Source: Phycisphaerales bacterium
GTDB taxonomy: Bacteria; Planctomycetota; Phycisphaerae; UBA1845; UTPLA1
DNA length: 64,000 bases
Direction of reading: 5' to 3'
Assembly (NCBI GenBank): GCA_020639075.1
Contig: JACKHI010000001.1
Span: 2,480,001-2,544,000, forward strand
Positions 8,047 through 17,852 of this stretch are shown piece after piece. The notes under the pieces are model-generated. The model worked only from the letters and a program-made list of their open reading frames with translations, had not been told where the DNA came from and searched no databases. Position numbers and translations under genes: made by a program. Within the stretch, counting starts at the first letter, position 1, and each line of letters begins with the position of its first letter.

Positions 8047-9316
8047 CACCTTCTCCCAACAACGCCCCAACATTCTCTGCGCTCGGCGGCGCTGCGGCGC
8101 TCGACCACGTGCGCAAAATCAACTCAACTTCACGGCGCGTCGCGATGGTACTCTGACTCGAACGAGGCCCCGCCGCAACAACGTTCCACGTGTGCCGATT
8201 CACCTGGCAAACCAGAAGAATGCCCCGCATGCGATCAAAGAGCTCATACGGAACAGGCCCCTTCGTGCCCCGGAGGTCGACCAATAGGCCGCGGGAGACG
8301 AGGTACCACTTCGCCGTCAGATAGCCGCCCGACGCGGACCCGAATAGCTTTATCAGAAGAATGAAACTGAATATCGCAAACTTCATGTCCGGCCGACCCG
8401 ACAGGTAAAATTGATAGGCCGCTCTCCCCCAGAACAAGAGAATCAGCATAAGCGAAAGATAACCGCCCTTCATTCGAATGTTTCGGCGAACACGACGCAT
8501 TGGCATGGAATCGGGACTCGTAAACTCGAATCCCGACCCTGTCTCGCCTGCACTCTCCGCAGCCGTCGCTTCGGCCAGTTCCAGAAATGTTGGATCGCTC
8601 TCATCGAGCGGTCGTGGTTCGAAAGCCCACTTCGTCGGATGCACTCTCCAGAAATTCCCGGGGCGCGTCAGACGGAAAATTGCGTTGGTGCGCCCGGCGT
8701 TTGCAAGGAGCTTTGCAAGTTCGACTATTCCAGAAGGGCCCGATTCCCACGGACGTTTCTCCCACACGCGCGTCGCCAGTTGGACGATGTTCGATTCGCT
8801 ATCCTCGGTGAAAATGCGTCTCGCGATTCGTCGCGCGCGAATCCGTTGGATCCATGGAAACACGCCGACCAGCAGACTGATCAGGACGATCAGCGCGAAT
8901 GTGCCGACGGCGCTTCCGAGTCCGCCGAAAATCGCGGGCGGAGCCAAGAATGCAAGCGCGAGAATCGCCGCGACCATGATCACGATGAAGATCACGTATC
9001 CCAGGAGGGTTCGCGCCACATCGCGTACGCGCGTCGGTAAGTCGACGATGATCGGCGGGCCGCACGATTCATCCACCACGTCGCTGCTGACGACTTCCGC
9101 CCGAGGACCCGTGGGCATGACTGGAGAATCGCCATGACCGGCCGTTTCTTCGTCACGCGGTTCCATGCGCGCGACCGGCGTGGCGACGCGACCCGCAGTC
9201 GGCTTCCTCTCTGCAGATACGGCGGATAACGACGACACAGCGGAGTCGCGAACTGCGCCTGCCGATGGCGAATCATCGCGACATTCGGAACTCGATTCGG
9301 ATCGATCCTCGGCCAT
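8024..9316 (-). CDS. Four-span membrane protein with long acidic N-terminus
   Basis: 430 residues. The first 95 are hydrophilic and look disordered (rich in S, E, D). Hydrophobic pairs lie near residues 104-130 and 135-155, then near 285-304 and 311-328, with a cytoplasm-type linker of about 130 residues between the pairs. Arginine-rich positive charges (RIRARRIARR) follow the second span. No family recognised. It overlaps the next gene by 23 bases. Confidence 0.75.
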   Translation of the reverse strand: MAEDRSESSSECRDDSPSAGAVRDSAVSSLSAVSAERKPTAGRVATPVARMEPRDEETAGHGDSPVMPTGPRAEVVSSDVVDESCGPPIIVDLPTRVRDVARTLLGYVIFIVIMVAAILALAFLAPPAIFGGLGSAVGTFALIVLISLLVGVFPWIQRIRARRIARRIFTEDSESNIVQLATRVWEKRPWESGPSGIVELAKLLANAGRTNAIFRLTRPGNFWRVHPTKWAFEPRPLDESDPTFLELAEATAAESAGETGSGFEFTSPDSMPMRRVRRNIRMKGGYLSLMLILLFWGRAAYQFYLSGRPDMKFAIFSFILLIKLFGSASGGYLTAKWYLVSRGLLVDLRGTKGPVPYELFDRMRGILLVCQVNRHTWNVVAAGPRSSQSTIATRREVELILRTWSSAAAPPSAENVGALLGEGDGQDAST

Positions 9317-9515
9317 GCGTCCCTCGAATCAGTATTCTACCGATCGATCTGGACACACCCAAGCGGATCATGCCTATTCAATCGTTCCCAGTTCCGAGCC
9401 GCCGAAGTCATGCGGCGGTCAGCCGGGCAACAGACGCCGCAATCCACGTGCAGCGGCTAACCGCGACCGTCACCGTGTCGGATCGGACAGCCGCTCGCAG
9501 AACGCCAAAGGACCG

Positions 9516-10970
9516 TCAATGCGCCGCGTATGCCGGTTCCGTATCGAGACCGTAATGCTTCATTTTCTTGTAGAGCGTCGTGCGATTGATGTCGAGCGCG
9601 TCGGCCGTCGCCTGGCGATTCCAGTTGTGCGCCCGCAGCGCGGCTTCGATGATCCGCTTCTCCGGATCTTCGAGCGCCTCCCGCAAAGGTCGAACCTGCG
9701 ACGGTATCACGATCACGTTGCCCTGCTCGCTCGTGCCCTGCGCGATCGGTTGCGGCGTATCCTCCAGCACGTGGGCCGGCAGCTGCGACAGCGAGATGAA
9801 TCGCTCGCGACACAAAACGACGGCCCGCTCGACGGCGTTCTCCAATTCGCGAACGTTGCCGGGCCACGAGTAGCGCTGCATCGCATTGATCGCCTCGGGA
9901 GTGAAATCCTGAACGTCGCGACCGATGTCTTCGCAGTGCTTTCTGAGGAAGTGCCGCGCAAGCATCGGAATGTCGCCGAGCCGCTCGACGAGCGACGGCA
10001 TCACGATCGTAACGACGTTGATGCGATAATAGAGGTCCTGTCGGAATCTTCCCGCCGCGACTTCCTCCGCCAGATCGACGTTGGATGCGACGATCACGCG
10101 GACATCGGCCTTCAACGTCTTGTTCGAACCGACGGGTTCGAAGCACTTGTCCTGCAACACACGCAACAACTTGACCTGGAAGGCCGGCGACGCCGAATTG
10201 ATCTCATCCAGGAATATCGTCCCCCCCTCGGCCGCCTTGAATTTGCCGTCCTTGTCACTCGTCGCGCCCGTGAAACTCCCCTTTGCGTGACCGAACAGTT
10301 CAGACTCCAGCAGGCCTTCCGGAATCGCACCGCAGGAAACCTCGACAAAGGGCCCGTTGCGACGATCGGACCGATGATGAACGGCATGCGCGATCAGCGT
10401 TTTGCCCGTTCCCGATTCCCCCGTGATCAACACCGTCGTTTTCGTGTCGGACACCGTCTCGACAAGGTCGAAGATCTTCAGCATGCGATAGTCGTGGCCC
10501 ACGACGTTGTCGAGACCGAAACGCAGGTCGAGCTGTTGCCGAAGCGAGTGGTTCTCGCGAATGAGATTCTGTTGCTGCAATGCGCGCTGAATGACGAGGC
10601 GAAGTTCGTCGTCGATGATCGGCTTCGTTAGGTAATCATAAGCGCCCATCTTGATCGCCTCGACGGCGGATTCAATCGTGCCGTACCCCGTGATCACGAT
10701 CGGCACGACAGCCGGGTAACGATCCCGAATAATGTTCAACAGCTCAAAGCCGTCGGCTTCGGGCATGTTGACGTCTGTAATGACGATCGCGATGTGATCG
10801 CGCTCGATCGCCTCGACGGCGGCGGCGACGGAATTCACGCCGACGACGTCGTAACCTTCGATCTCGAGCAGTTCAGAGAGCGAATCCACGATGATGCGAT
10901 CGTCGTCGACGATCAGAACCTTCTGCTTCCGCTGAACGTTGGTCTTGCTGTCTGAATGCGTTCCGGACAT
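9516..10970 (-). CDS. Sigma-54-dependent response regulator (NtrC family)
   Basis: 484 residues in the standard order. The receiver domain (about 15-130) has VLIVDDD, phospho-acceptor region VITDVNMPEADG and YLTKP. The AAA+ domain (about 150-390) has Walker A GESGTGKT, Walker B GGTIFLDEI and the arginine-rich FRQDLYYRINV. A Fis-type helix-turn-helix near the C-terminus reads NRQATADALDINRTTLYKKM. The sigma-54 contact loop is GSFTGA, not the usual GAFTGA. It should activate sigma-54 promoters when phosphorylated by the kinase encoded 58 bases upstream. Its targets are not visible here. Confidence 0.95.
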   Translation of the reverse strand: MSGTHSDSKTNVQRKQKVLIVDDDRIIVDSLSELLEIEGYDVVGVNSVAAAVEAIERDHIAIVITDVNMPEADGFELLNIIRDRYPAVVPIVITGYGTIESAVEAIKMGAYDYLTKPIIDDELRLVIQRALQQQNLIRENHSLRQQLDLRFGLDNVVGHDYRMLKIFDLVETVSDTKTTVLITGESGTGKTLIAHAVHHRSDRRNGPFVEVSCGAIPEGLLESELFGHAKGSFTGATSDKDGKFKAAEGGTIFLDEINSASPAFQVKLLRVLQDKCFEPVGSNKTLKADVRVIVASNVDLAEEVAAGRFRQDLYYRINVVTIVMPSLVERLGDIPMLARHFLRKHCEDIGRDVQDFTPEAINAMQRYSWPGNVRELENAVERAVVLCRERFISLSQLPAHVLEDTPQPIAQGTSEQGNVIVIPSQVRPLREALEDPEKRIIEAALRAHNWNRQATADALDINRTTLYKKMKHYGLDTEPAYAAH

Positions 10971-11028
10971 ATTCGTCTTTCCCCCTCGTACGATCCTCAC
11001 ACGATGTCGCAAGTCTTGCGTCGCGCGC

Positions 11029-12153
11029 CTATTCGTTCGAATTCTCTTTCCGATGCTCTCGATCGACGCGCGGCAACCGCACGCAGAAACGCGCGCCGCC
11101 CTCGGCCCGGTTCTCCGCAGCGATCGATCCACCCAGCGACTCGACGATTTCCCGGCAAACGGCCAGACCGAGCCCCGTCCCCTTGCCGCTCGCCTTCGTC
11201 GTATAGAAAGCCTCGAAAATTCGCTGCGGATCCGGTACGCCCGGCCCAGTATCCTCAAAAATCACGCAGTGTTCCGGATCGCCTGTCTGCGTCAGGACAG
11301 TCAGCGAGCCGCCCTGCTCCATCGCGTCGATCGCGTTCTTGATCAGGTTGCAGAACACCTGAAACAGCCCTGTGCCTTTGTCGACCCGCGCGTCATTCGT
11401 CGCCGCTTCATGTCGCAACGCAACATGATGTTGGGCCGCACGATCGCGCATGGCGTCAATAGCGTCCGCAACGATGCCGTTGAGCGTGGCCTCGCGATCG
11501 ACGTCCGTATGACTCCGAGAGAACTCGAGCAAGTCGCGAACAATGCCGGACATGCGCAGCGAGCCCTCGCGAATACGATCGAGGTATTCCGTGATCTTCT
11601 GCCGACTCCCGGCTTCGAGGCGCCGGCTCGCGAGATTCGAATACCGAAGTATCCCGTCCAGCGGATTGTTCAGTTCGTGCGCGACGCGCGCCGCCACTTT
11701 CCCGATGGCGGCCATGCGTTCGGAGATCGCCAGACGGCGCTGCATGGATATCCGCGCCGTGACGTCGTCGATCAGGATGACGCCGGCCGCATCCGAAGTG
11801 CTGGCGTCATTCAACGGCCGAATGCAGATGTCGAAGAAGCGATCGGGTGCGCCGCGCTCGTTTCCCGCAACAGCCTCGAACCGTCGCGTCATGCGACGCC
11901 GCCAGACGTCCTGCAGTTCGCTCGACCAATCGACGAACGGTCCGTCCTCGCAAAGCCGGCGCAGAAACGCCGGCGCTTCGTGATCCGACTGCACGATCGA
12001 TCGGGCCACGGTATTCGCGCTTCGAATCCGCAATTTCGTGTCGAAAACGACCAATCCGATAGGCAACGCATCGAGAACCGCGTCGGACGCAGCCTGCGCA
12101 GCGATCATCGGCGCAACCGATGCGTTCTGTTCCGTGGATTGCCCCGCCCCCAT
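11029..12153 (-). CDS. PAS-containing sensor histidine kinase (NtrB-like)
   Basis: 374 residues. A PAS-like sensing domain (ALPIGLVVFDTKLRIRSANTVA) is followed by a HisKA domain with the phospho-accepting H in VAHELNNPLDGIL, then a HATPase domain with NLIKNAIDAM, EDTGPGVPD and GTGLGLAVCREIV. No membrane span, so it senses a cytoplasmic signal. The start at 12153 follows AGGGGA; the frame stays open upstream to 12411, so a longer N-terminus is possible. It pairs with the sigma-54 regulator just downstream. Confidence 0.92.
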   Translation of the reverse strand: MGAGQSTEQNASVAPMIAAQAASDAVLDALPIGLVVFDTKLRIRSANTVARSIVQSDHEAPAFLRRLCEDGPFVDWSSELQDVWRRRMTRRFEAVAGNERGAPDRFFDICIRPLNDASTSDAAGVILIDDVTARISMQRRLAISERMAAIGKVAARVAHELNNPLDGILRYSNLASRRLEAGSRQKITEYLDRIREGSLRMSGIVRDLLEFSRSHTDVDREATLNGIVADAIDAMRDRAAQHHVALRHEAATNDARVDKGTGLFQVFCNLIKNAIDAMEQGGSLTVLTQTGDPEHCVIFEDTGPGVPDPQRIFEAFYTTKASGKGTGLGLAVCREIVESLGGSIAAENRAEGGARFCVRLPRVDREHRKENSNE

Positions 12154-12548
12154 GTGATTCCCCTGCCTCAGTGTCTTCCGAGTCACGTCACGTTGCTCGA
12201 CGGCGACGGACCGTTGATCTGCGTCAACACCCTCAAGTTCATCGGCCATGGACGAAGCGGGATGAGGGTCAATGGCAGAAACCGCCGAATCCCCGGCGCA
12301 ACGCCCGATATCAGCGGGGTTTGCGAGTGACGCTTGATGCGTCGAACTTCCAACGACCGACTCGCGAATTGCGCGCGACGGATCGAACCGCCGGCGCCCG
12401 CCTCGGCGCATTGCGACGGTATTAATGTTCAGCTAGCATCCGCCCATAATCGGAAGGCCTGTCGACCACGTCCGAGGAAGCGGAGAATGCCTCTCGTACC
12501 GGTCGTGCTGTCGAGTTGAACGAACAATCGCTTCGGAGTTGTCGCACC
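12154..12548. other. Divergent intergenic region
   Basis: Lies between the kinase gene (minus) and ald (plus). It must hold both promoters. A CATAAT (-10-like) occurs near 12450 for the plus strand, but no convincing -35 accompanies it. The minus-strand kinase frame is open through part of it (to 12411). Nothing else recognised. Confidence 0.4.
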
Positions 12549-13655
12549 ATGATCGTCGGCGTCGTCAAAGAGATTAAGGCACACGAGTATCGCGTTGGCA
12601 TGATCCCCTCGGGCGTGGCTTCGCTCACCCAGGCAAAGCACAAGGTCTTTGTCGAAACAGGCGCCGGCGCAGGTTCAGGCTTCAGCGATGACGACTACGT
12701 GCACGCAGGCGCGCAGATCGTACAGACGGCGGGAGACGTCTTCGCAAAGAGCGAAATGATCGTCAAAGTAAAGGAACCCCAGCCCGTCGAATGCGCCATG
12801 CTTCGAAAAGACCAGGTCTGCTTCACCTATTTCCACTTTGCCGCGGATCAGAAACTGACCGAAGGCGTCCTCAAGAGCGGCTGCGTCGCCATCTCCTACG
12901 AGACGGTCCGTGATCGATCGGGCCGCCTGCCGCTGCTGACGCCGATGAGCGAAGTCGCCGGCAAGATGAGCGTCCAGGAAGGGGCAAAATACCTCGAGAA
13001 ACCCATGATGGGCCGCGGCATCCTCCTCGGCGGCGTCCCCGGCGTGGAACCGGCGACCGTCCTGATTCTCGGCGGCGGCGTCGTCGGCCTGAATGCGGCC
13101 AAAGTCGCTGCAGGGCTCGGCGCCCGTGTCATCCTGATGGACGTCAACCTGGAACGCCTGCGCTATCTGTCGGACGTCATGCCCGCCAACGTGCAAACGA
13201 TGTTCAGCGACCCGCAGCTCATCGAGCACCATCTTATTGAAGCCGACCTCGTCATCGGCGCCGTCCTCATTCCCGGCGCACGCTGCCCCCTGCTGGTGCG
13301 GAAAGAGCAACTCAAGATCATGAAACCCGGTTCCGTCATCGTCGACGTCGGCGTGGACCAGGGCGGCTGCTGTGAGACGATCCGCCCCACGACCCACGAC
13401 AATCCGACGTATATCGTCGACGAAGTCGTCCATTACGGCGTGGCCAATATGCCTGGCGCCGTCGGACGCACAAGCACCTTCGCCCTGACGAACGCAACGC
13501 TCCCCTATATCCAGCGACTGGCGAACATGGGGTATGTCGAGGCCTGCCAGGCCGATCCGGGGCTCAAGTCAGGCATCGACGTCCACAAAGGCGCGCTTAC
13601 AAATCGTGACGTTGCCGAAACCTTCGGAATGGAATATCAATCTCTATCGCTGTAA
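12549..13655 (+). CDS. ald: Alanine dehydrogenase
   Basis: 368 residues, the normal family length. It catalyses the reversible NAD-dependent deamination of L-alanine to pyruvate and ammonia. The start MIVGVVKEIKAHEYRVGM is the family's N-terminus (an in-frame upstream start at 12516 would add 11 odd residues). Substrate-site signature FTYFHFAADQ and the Rossmann motif ILGGGVVGLNAAKVAAGLGA are present. The C-terminal region HYGVANMPGAVGRTSTFALT is also typical. It is a single gene, read away from the two-component pair. Confidence 0.96.
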   Translation: MIVGVVKEIKAHEYRVGMIPSGVASLTQAKHKVFVETGAGAGSGFSDDDYVHAGAQIVQTAGDVFAKSEMIVKVKEPQPVECAMLRKDQVCFTYFHFAADQKLTEGVLKSGCVAISYETVRDRSGRLPLLTPMSEVAGKMSVQEGAKYLEKPMMGRGILLGGVPGVEPATVLILGGGVVGLNAAKVAAGLGARVILMDVNLERLRYLSDVMPANVQTMFSDPQLIEHHLIEADLVIGAVLIPGARCPLLVRKEQLKIMKPGSVIVDVGVDQGGCCETIRPTTHDNPTYIVDEVVHYGVANMPGAVGRTSTFALTNATLPYIQRLANMGYVEACQADPGLKSGIDVHKGALTNRDVAETFGMEYQSLSL

Positions 13656-13944
13656 GTCGCGATCCGGGCGGCTGCGGGCCGAATTCGCCCCCTCGCCCCA
13701 CCAAATCGCAATGGTCGTTTTCACGCGGCTGAACGAGTTGCGGATCGCGCCGTTTCCGGCCCGCGTGAGATATGCGCCGCGAGACCGGTCAGCCTATAAG
13801 GCGGATGTCGCGCGCCGGGGGAGTGGGCGTGGACGCAATGCGGCCGATCCGCCGACGAAATCGAATCGGCGCGCCAGCGAATCGCTTCGTCCCCGCTGAG
13901 TCAAGTGATCGCCGGCCGTCGCCGTCCCGAAGGCAGGGAACGTC

Positions 13945-15507
13945 ATGAAAAAAGTCGTCATCATTGTCATCATTGCAATCGTCCTCGTCGGCGGAATCGT
14001 CCTCGCCAAAGTCGGCCTGCCGAGCCTGGGCCTGAATTTCCTCGACGGTGAGCGCGGCGAAGTCACGCGCGGCGACATGAAAGTCCCGATCACGGCCGTC
14101 GGCACCGTCGAATCGCGAAAACTGATCGAGATCAAATTCAAGGCGAGCGGCGTACTCACAAAGATCCACACGGTCGAAGGCGCCATGGTCCAGGAAGGCG
14201 ATATCCTCGCCGAGCTGGATCCGATTGACGAAAAACGAAACGTCGAGGCCCGCGAAGCGGCCTTCGCCCGCGTCCAAAGCCTTCTCGAAAAAGCCCAGAT
14301 CAATCTCGAAGACCTGAAGGTCCAACTTCCGCTTCGAACGCGCGACGCCGAGCAACGTCTCGTGGACGCCAAGGCGAACCACGACAACTCCGAATACCAA
14401 TTCAATCGAGTGAAAGGCTTCTACGAAAAAGGCAACGGTTCGGAGAACGAGTTCATCACGACCCGCGCCGCATTCCAGCGAGCTACCGCCGCCAAGGAAA
14501 TGGCCGAGATCGCGCTGAGAGTCGCACAACAGAACGAGATCGTGCTTATTCGCCAGGCCGAGCAGGATGTCGCGCAAGCCGAAGCGAATGTGCGCGAGGC
14601 GCAGGCCTCACTCGACGACGCCAAGCAACGCCTAAGCGAAACGACGATCGTCGCCCCCGCCGCGGCAATGGTCTACAGCATCCTCCGCAAGGAGGGCGAG
14701 ATGATCCAGAGCGGCACCATGACGCTCGGCGGCGGCACGCCGATCATGTACCTCGCCGACGTCAGCTCGATGTTCGTAATGGCCCAGGTCGATGAGGCGG
14801 ACATCGGCGCCATCCGCGAAATCGCGCCGCAATATGCCCGCCCCGGCAAGACGCAACTCCTCAGCGAAGACGAATACCGCCGACGAGGCGAACGCATCAT
14901 CGAGGCGTTCGATGAATCAGTGGAGCACGACGCCACAACCAAAGCCGCCGCATCGGACAACAACGGCGGGACCAACGGCCAACCATCGACAGACAAGACT
15001 ACGTCGCACGAAGTCGTTTACGACCACTCTAAGGACGACGGCCAAGACGCCCCCGACGCCGTCCGAACCGAGCTCGAAGGCCGCCCCGTCAAGATCACGG
15101 TCGAAGCCTATCGCAACGAGGAATTCCGCGGCGTCATCGAACGTATCCTGCCCGATCCGATTCAATCCGGCGGGTCCGTCGCTTTCCGCGTTCGAATCCG
15201 AATCTTCGGAGACGACGTCCGGAAGCTCATGGGCCTTCAGGCGGACCTTTCCTTCGAAACGAAGTCGCAGGACAACGTATTGCTCGTGCCGAACGAAGCC
15301 CTGCGAAGCGAAGGCACCGAATGCTACGTCTGGGTTCCGTTCCGGGAACCCGGCGCGAAACGCGACGGCAGCAAGAAAGTCTGGGTCGACATCGGTGAGA
15401 CCGACGGCGTGAATACCGTCATCGTCAAAGGACTCAAGGAAAAGGACGAAGTGTGGATCAAGACGCCCGTCCTGACGCAGGCCGAGCGAAAGGACCAGGA
15501 GAAGTAA
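13945..15507 (+). CDS. Periplasmic adaptor (HlyD/MacA type) of an ABC exporter
   Basis: 520 residues, anchored by an N-terminal span (VVIIVIIAIVLVGGIVLA). A lipoyl-like half-motif GAMVQEGDILAELDPID opens a long alpha-hairpin (about 90-215), and the second half follows near LSETTIVAPAAAMVYSIL. The beta-barrel region is interrupted by about 55 low-complexity residues (roughly 330-375, rich in T, D, N, G), which is unusual. It is the first gene of a three-gene operon with the ATPase (61 bases on) and permease, and would link the inner-membrane pump to an outer-membrane exit. Confidence 0.9.
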   Translation: MKKVVIIVIIAIVLVGGIVLAKVGLPSLGLNFLDGERGEVTRGDMKVPITAVGTVESRKLIEIKFKASGVLTKIHTVEGAMVQEGDILAELDPIDEKRNVEAREAAFARVQSLLEKAQINLEDLKVQLPLRTRDAEQRLVDAKANHDNSEYQFNRVKGFYEKGNGSENEFITTRAAFQRATAAKEMAEIALRVAQQNEIVLIRQAEQDVAQAEANVREAQASLDDAKQRLSETTIVAPAAAMVYSILRKEGEMIQSGTMTLGGGTPIMYLADVSSMFVMAQVDEADIGAIREIAPQYARPGKTQLLSEDEYRRRGERIIEAFDESVEHDATTKAAASDNNGGTNGQPSTDKTTSHEVVYDHSKDDGQDAPDAVRTELEGRPVKITVEAYRNEEFRGVIERILPDPIQSGGSVAFRVRIRIFGDDVRKLMGLQADLSFETKSQDNVLLVPNEALRSEGTECYVWVPFREPGAKRDGSKKVWVDIGETDGVNTVIVKGLKEKDEVWIKTPVLTQAERKDQEK

Positions 15508-15568
15508 CGCGCCCCGTCGTGCATGCGGAAACGACCCGAAAGTGCACGACGGACGAGCCGAAGTTCGA

Positions 15569-16351
15569 ATGTCGCTGATACAGCTCGACAAGTTGATGAA
15601 GCACTACCCGATGGGCGACACGATGGTCCGCGCCCTCGACGGCGTCGACCTGTCCATCAAGAGCGGTGAGTTCGTCAGCATCACGGGGCACTCCGGCAGC
15701 GGTAAGAGCACGCTCATGCACCTGCTCGGCTGCCTCGATCGACCGACGAGCGGCCGCTACATGCTCGATGGTCAACTCGTCAGTCACCTCTCCGATCGCT
15801 CATTGGCGCAGGTCCGCAACCGCAAGATCGGCTTCGTCTTCCAGACCTTCAATCTGATTCAGCGCACCAGCGCGATCGACAACGTCGCCGTCCCCCTGTT
15901 CTACGGCCGGCAGTCGAACGTCGGAGAAAAATCGAGAAAGGCCCTCGAACGCGTCGGTCTCGGTCCGCGCGCGACGCACAAGCCGAGCGAACTCTCCGGC
16001 GGCGAACGCCAACGCGTTGCCATCGCCCGCGCCATCGTGAACGAACCCAAGATCATCCTCGCCGATGAACCGACGGGAAACCTCGATACGCGTACCGGCA
16101 AGCAGATCATGGACATATTCCATGAATTGCATCGCGCCGGCGTAACCGTCATTCTCGTGACGCATGAAATGGACGTCGCTGTGCAGGCCGAACGCGTCAT
16201 CCGCATGCGCGACGGCAACATCATCGACGATCGCCGCGTGGATGACTCCACGCGGAGCGAATTGCTGAGCGGCGTGATGCTGCCCGCCGTCGAACAGGAC
16301 CCGGGGCCGGATCGCAGTCCGCCGCCGATTGCGAAACCCGTCGGCATGTAG
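15569..16351 (+). CDS. ABC transporter ATPase, MacB/LolD type
   Basis: 260 residues. Walker A GHSGSGKSTL, Q-loop VFQTFNLI, signature LSGGERQRVAIARA, Walker B IILADEPTGNLD and the switch histidine VTHEMD are intact. The GNLDTRTG element is typical of the LolD/MacB/FtsE group. It energises the permease encoded 66 bases downstream. The last 40 residues are proline-rich and dispensable-looking. I chose the start MSLIQLDKLMKHYPMG; the frame extends 27 bases further upstream. Confidence 0.95.
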   Translation: MSLIQLDKLMKHYPMGDTMVRALDGVDLSIKSGEFVSITGHSGSGKSTLMHLLGCLDRPTSGRYMLDGQLVSHLSDRSLAQVRNRKIGFVFQTFNLIQRTSAIDNVAVPLFYGRQSNVGEKSRKALERVGLGPRATHKPSELSGGERQRVAIARAIVNEPKIILADEPTGNLDTRTGKQIMDIFHELHRAGVTVILVTHEMDVAVQAERVIRMRDGNIIDDRRVDDSTRSELLSGVMLPAVEQDPGPDRSPPPIAKPVGM

Positions 16352-16417
16352 CGACGAGCAACGAATCGATCCGGCACGCGAAGAACTGTGCGAGCCGGAC
16401 ACGACCAGAGGATACGC

Positions 16418-17647
16418 ATGTTCTTCCTTCGCGTCTGCCTGATGTCCTTCCGCAGCCTGTTCGTGCACCCGTTGCGCACGATCCTGGCGACGTTGGGCGT
16501 CATCTTCGGCGTTGCGGCCGTCGTCGCGGCCATGGCCATCCTCGAAGGAATGAGCTCCCGAATCCTCGGCGGCTTCGAATCTCTCGGCTCCAACAAGATC
16601 TTCGTCATGCCCAACATCGAACGCCGCAGCGGACGCATGGTCGGAAGCTTCGACTCCCTCGATCTCGACGACGCCGACGCCATCGGTCGCTGCAACGCCG
16701 TCGCCCGCGCCATGCCGCAGATTTCCAACCCCGGCGCACTCGTCAAGTTCCGATCCAAGAGCACGAACGCGGATGTTTCCGGCGTCACGGAAGTCCACGC
16801 CGACATGAACAACCAGGAAATGCAGGACGGCGAGTTCATTTCGGCCGCCAACGTGCAGGGCAGCGCCAGCGTCGTCGTCCTCGGTTCAAAAATCAAAGAA
16901 GAACTGTTCGGCGGCCGCCCCGCCATCGATGAAAAGATCAAAATCACCGGCATCCGCGGCTCTAGAACATTCACCGTCATCGGCGTGTTCGCCCCGAAGG
17001 GCAACGTGGGCCGCAGCGATGCCGACCGGCAGATCTGCGTGCCGATCACGACGGCCATGGACAAACTCTACGGCACCGACAGCGTCCATGTCATACTCGC
17101 CGAAGCGCGATCGCCGACGGACGCCGACATCGATCAGGCCAAGGAAGAAATCGCACAGACGCTGCGCCGCCGCCACAAGATCCGCGCGGGTCAGCAGGAC
17201 GACTTTCAGGTCCAGTCGCAGAAAGATATGGTCACGCAGTTCTCGCAAGTCACGGGCATCCTCAAAGTCGTCTTCTATTCAATCGCCGGCATCAGCCTCT
17301 TCGTCGGCGGCATCGGCATCATGAACATCATGCTTGTCGCCGTGACGGAACGCACCCGCGAGATCGGTGTCCGCATGGCCATGGGCGCCCAGCGCAGCGA
17401 CGTACTCAAGCAGTTCCTGATCGAGGCGAGCGTCGTCTCCTTCTTCGGCGGAACGATCGGCGTCATCGTCGGCTGGGGACTCGCCAACGCCATCGAAACC
17501 GTCACGCGCCTCTTCGAAACCACGACGACCATGACGTCCGTCGTTATCGCTTTGACCATGGCCACGACGACCGGCGTCATCAGCGGCATCTACCCCGCAT
17601 GGAAAGCCTCGCGACTCGACCCCGTCGAAGCCTTGCGCTACGAGTAG
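16418..17647 (+). CDS. ABC transporter permease, MacB/FtsX type
   Basis: 409 residues. An N-terminal span (TILATLGVIFGVAAVVAAMAIL) is followed by a MacB-type periplasmic domain (about 45-260) and three C-terminal spans, the first being VFYSIAGISLFVGGIGIMNI, with the FtsX signature VTERTREIGVRMAMGAQ between. The start at 16418 follows AGAGGA. Unlike E. coli MacB the ATPase is a separate gene, the usual arrangement in many bacteria. The substrate is unknown: macrolide, peptide, lipoprotein or envelope stress roles all fit. Confidence 0.94.
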   Translation: MFFLRVCLMSFRSLFVHPLRTILATLGVIFGVAAVVAAMAILEGMSSRILGGFESLGSNKIFVMPNIERRSGRMVGSFDSLDLDDADAIGRCNAVARAMPQISNPGALVKFRSKSTNADVSGVTEVHADMNNQEMQDGEFISAANVQGSASVVVLGSKIKEELFGGRPAIDEKIKITGIRGSRTFTVIGVFAPKGNVGRSDADRQICVPITTAMDKLYGTDSVHVILAEARSPTDADIDQAKEEIAQTLRRRHKIRAGQQDDFQVQSQKDMVTQFSQVTGILKVVFYSIAGISLFVGGIGIMNIMLVAVTERTREIGVRMAMGAQRSDVLKQFLIEASVVSFFGGTIGVIVGWGLANAIETVTRLFETTTTMTSVVIALTMATTTGVISGIYPAWKASRLDPVEALRYE

Positions 17648-17658
17648 TCTGGGCGATT

Positions 17659-17699
17659 CGTGCCACTGGGTGCTTGTCACCCAGTGTTCGGGCGCGGTG
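17659..17699 (+). repeat. Dispersed 41-base repeat, copy 1
   Basis: Begins CGTGCCACTGGGTGCTTG and ends GTTCGGGCGCGGTG. A second copy in opposite orientation at 46413-46453 matches at 37 of 41 positions by my count. It contains a short inverted repeat (CACTGGGTG / CACCCAGTG). It lies just after the permease stop codon. Confidence 0.85.
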
Positions 17700-17741
17700 T
17701 CAATCGCTAGAACTTCAGGGTGGACGGCAGGGTGGCCCACC

Positions 17742-17771
17742 CTTTCAAGGGTGGCGGTCACGATGATCGGC
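17742..17771 (+). repeat. 30-base direct repeat, left copy
   Basis: CTTTCAAGGGTG followed by CGGTCACGATGATCGGC. It matches 18713-18742 at 28 of 30 positions. The left copy overlaps a perfect hairpin CCACCCTT-TC-AAGGGTGG. The two copies bracket the SGNH hydrolase gene. Confidence 0.8.
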
Positions 17772-17852
17772 GCTGACGAGACGCCGACGAACCGCACGGC
17801 GCATTTGACGCAAGAGTTGCTGCTTTTGCCTCACTCTTTGGGGAATTCACCG

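Noticed and set aside
15800..17064. Minus-strand open frames across the ABC transporter genes
   Set aside because: They are antisense shadows; the plus strand encodes intact Walker, signature and FtsX motifs with good ribosome sites.
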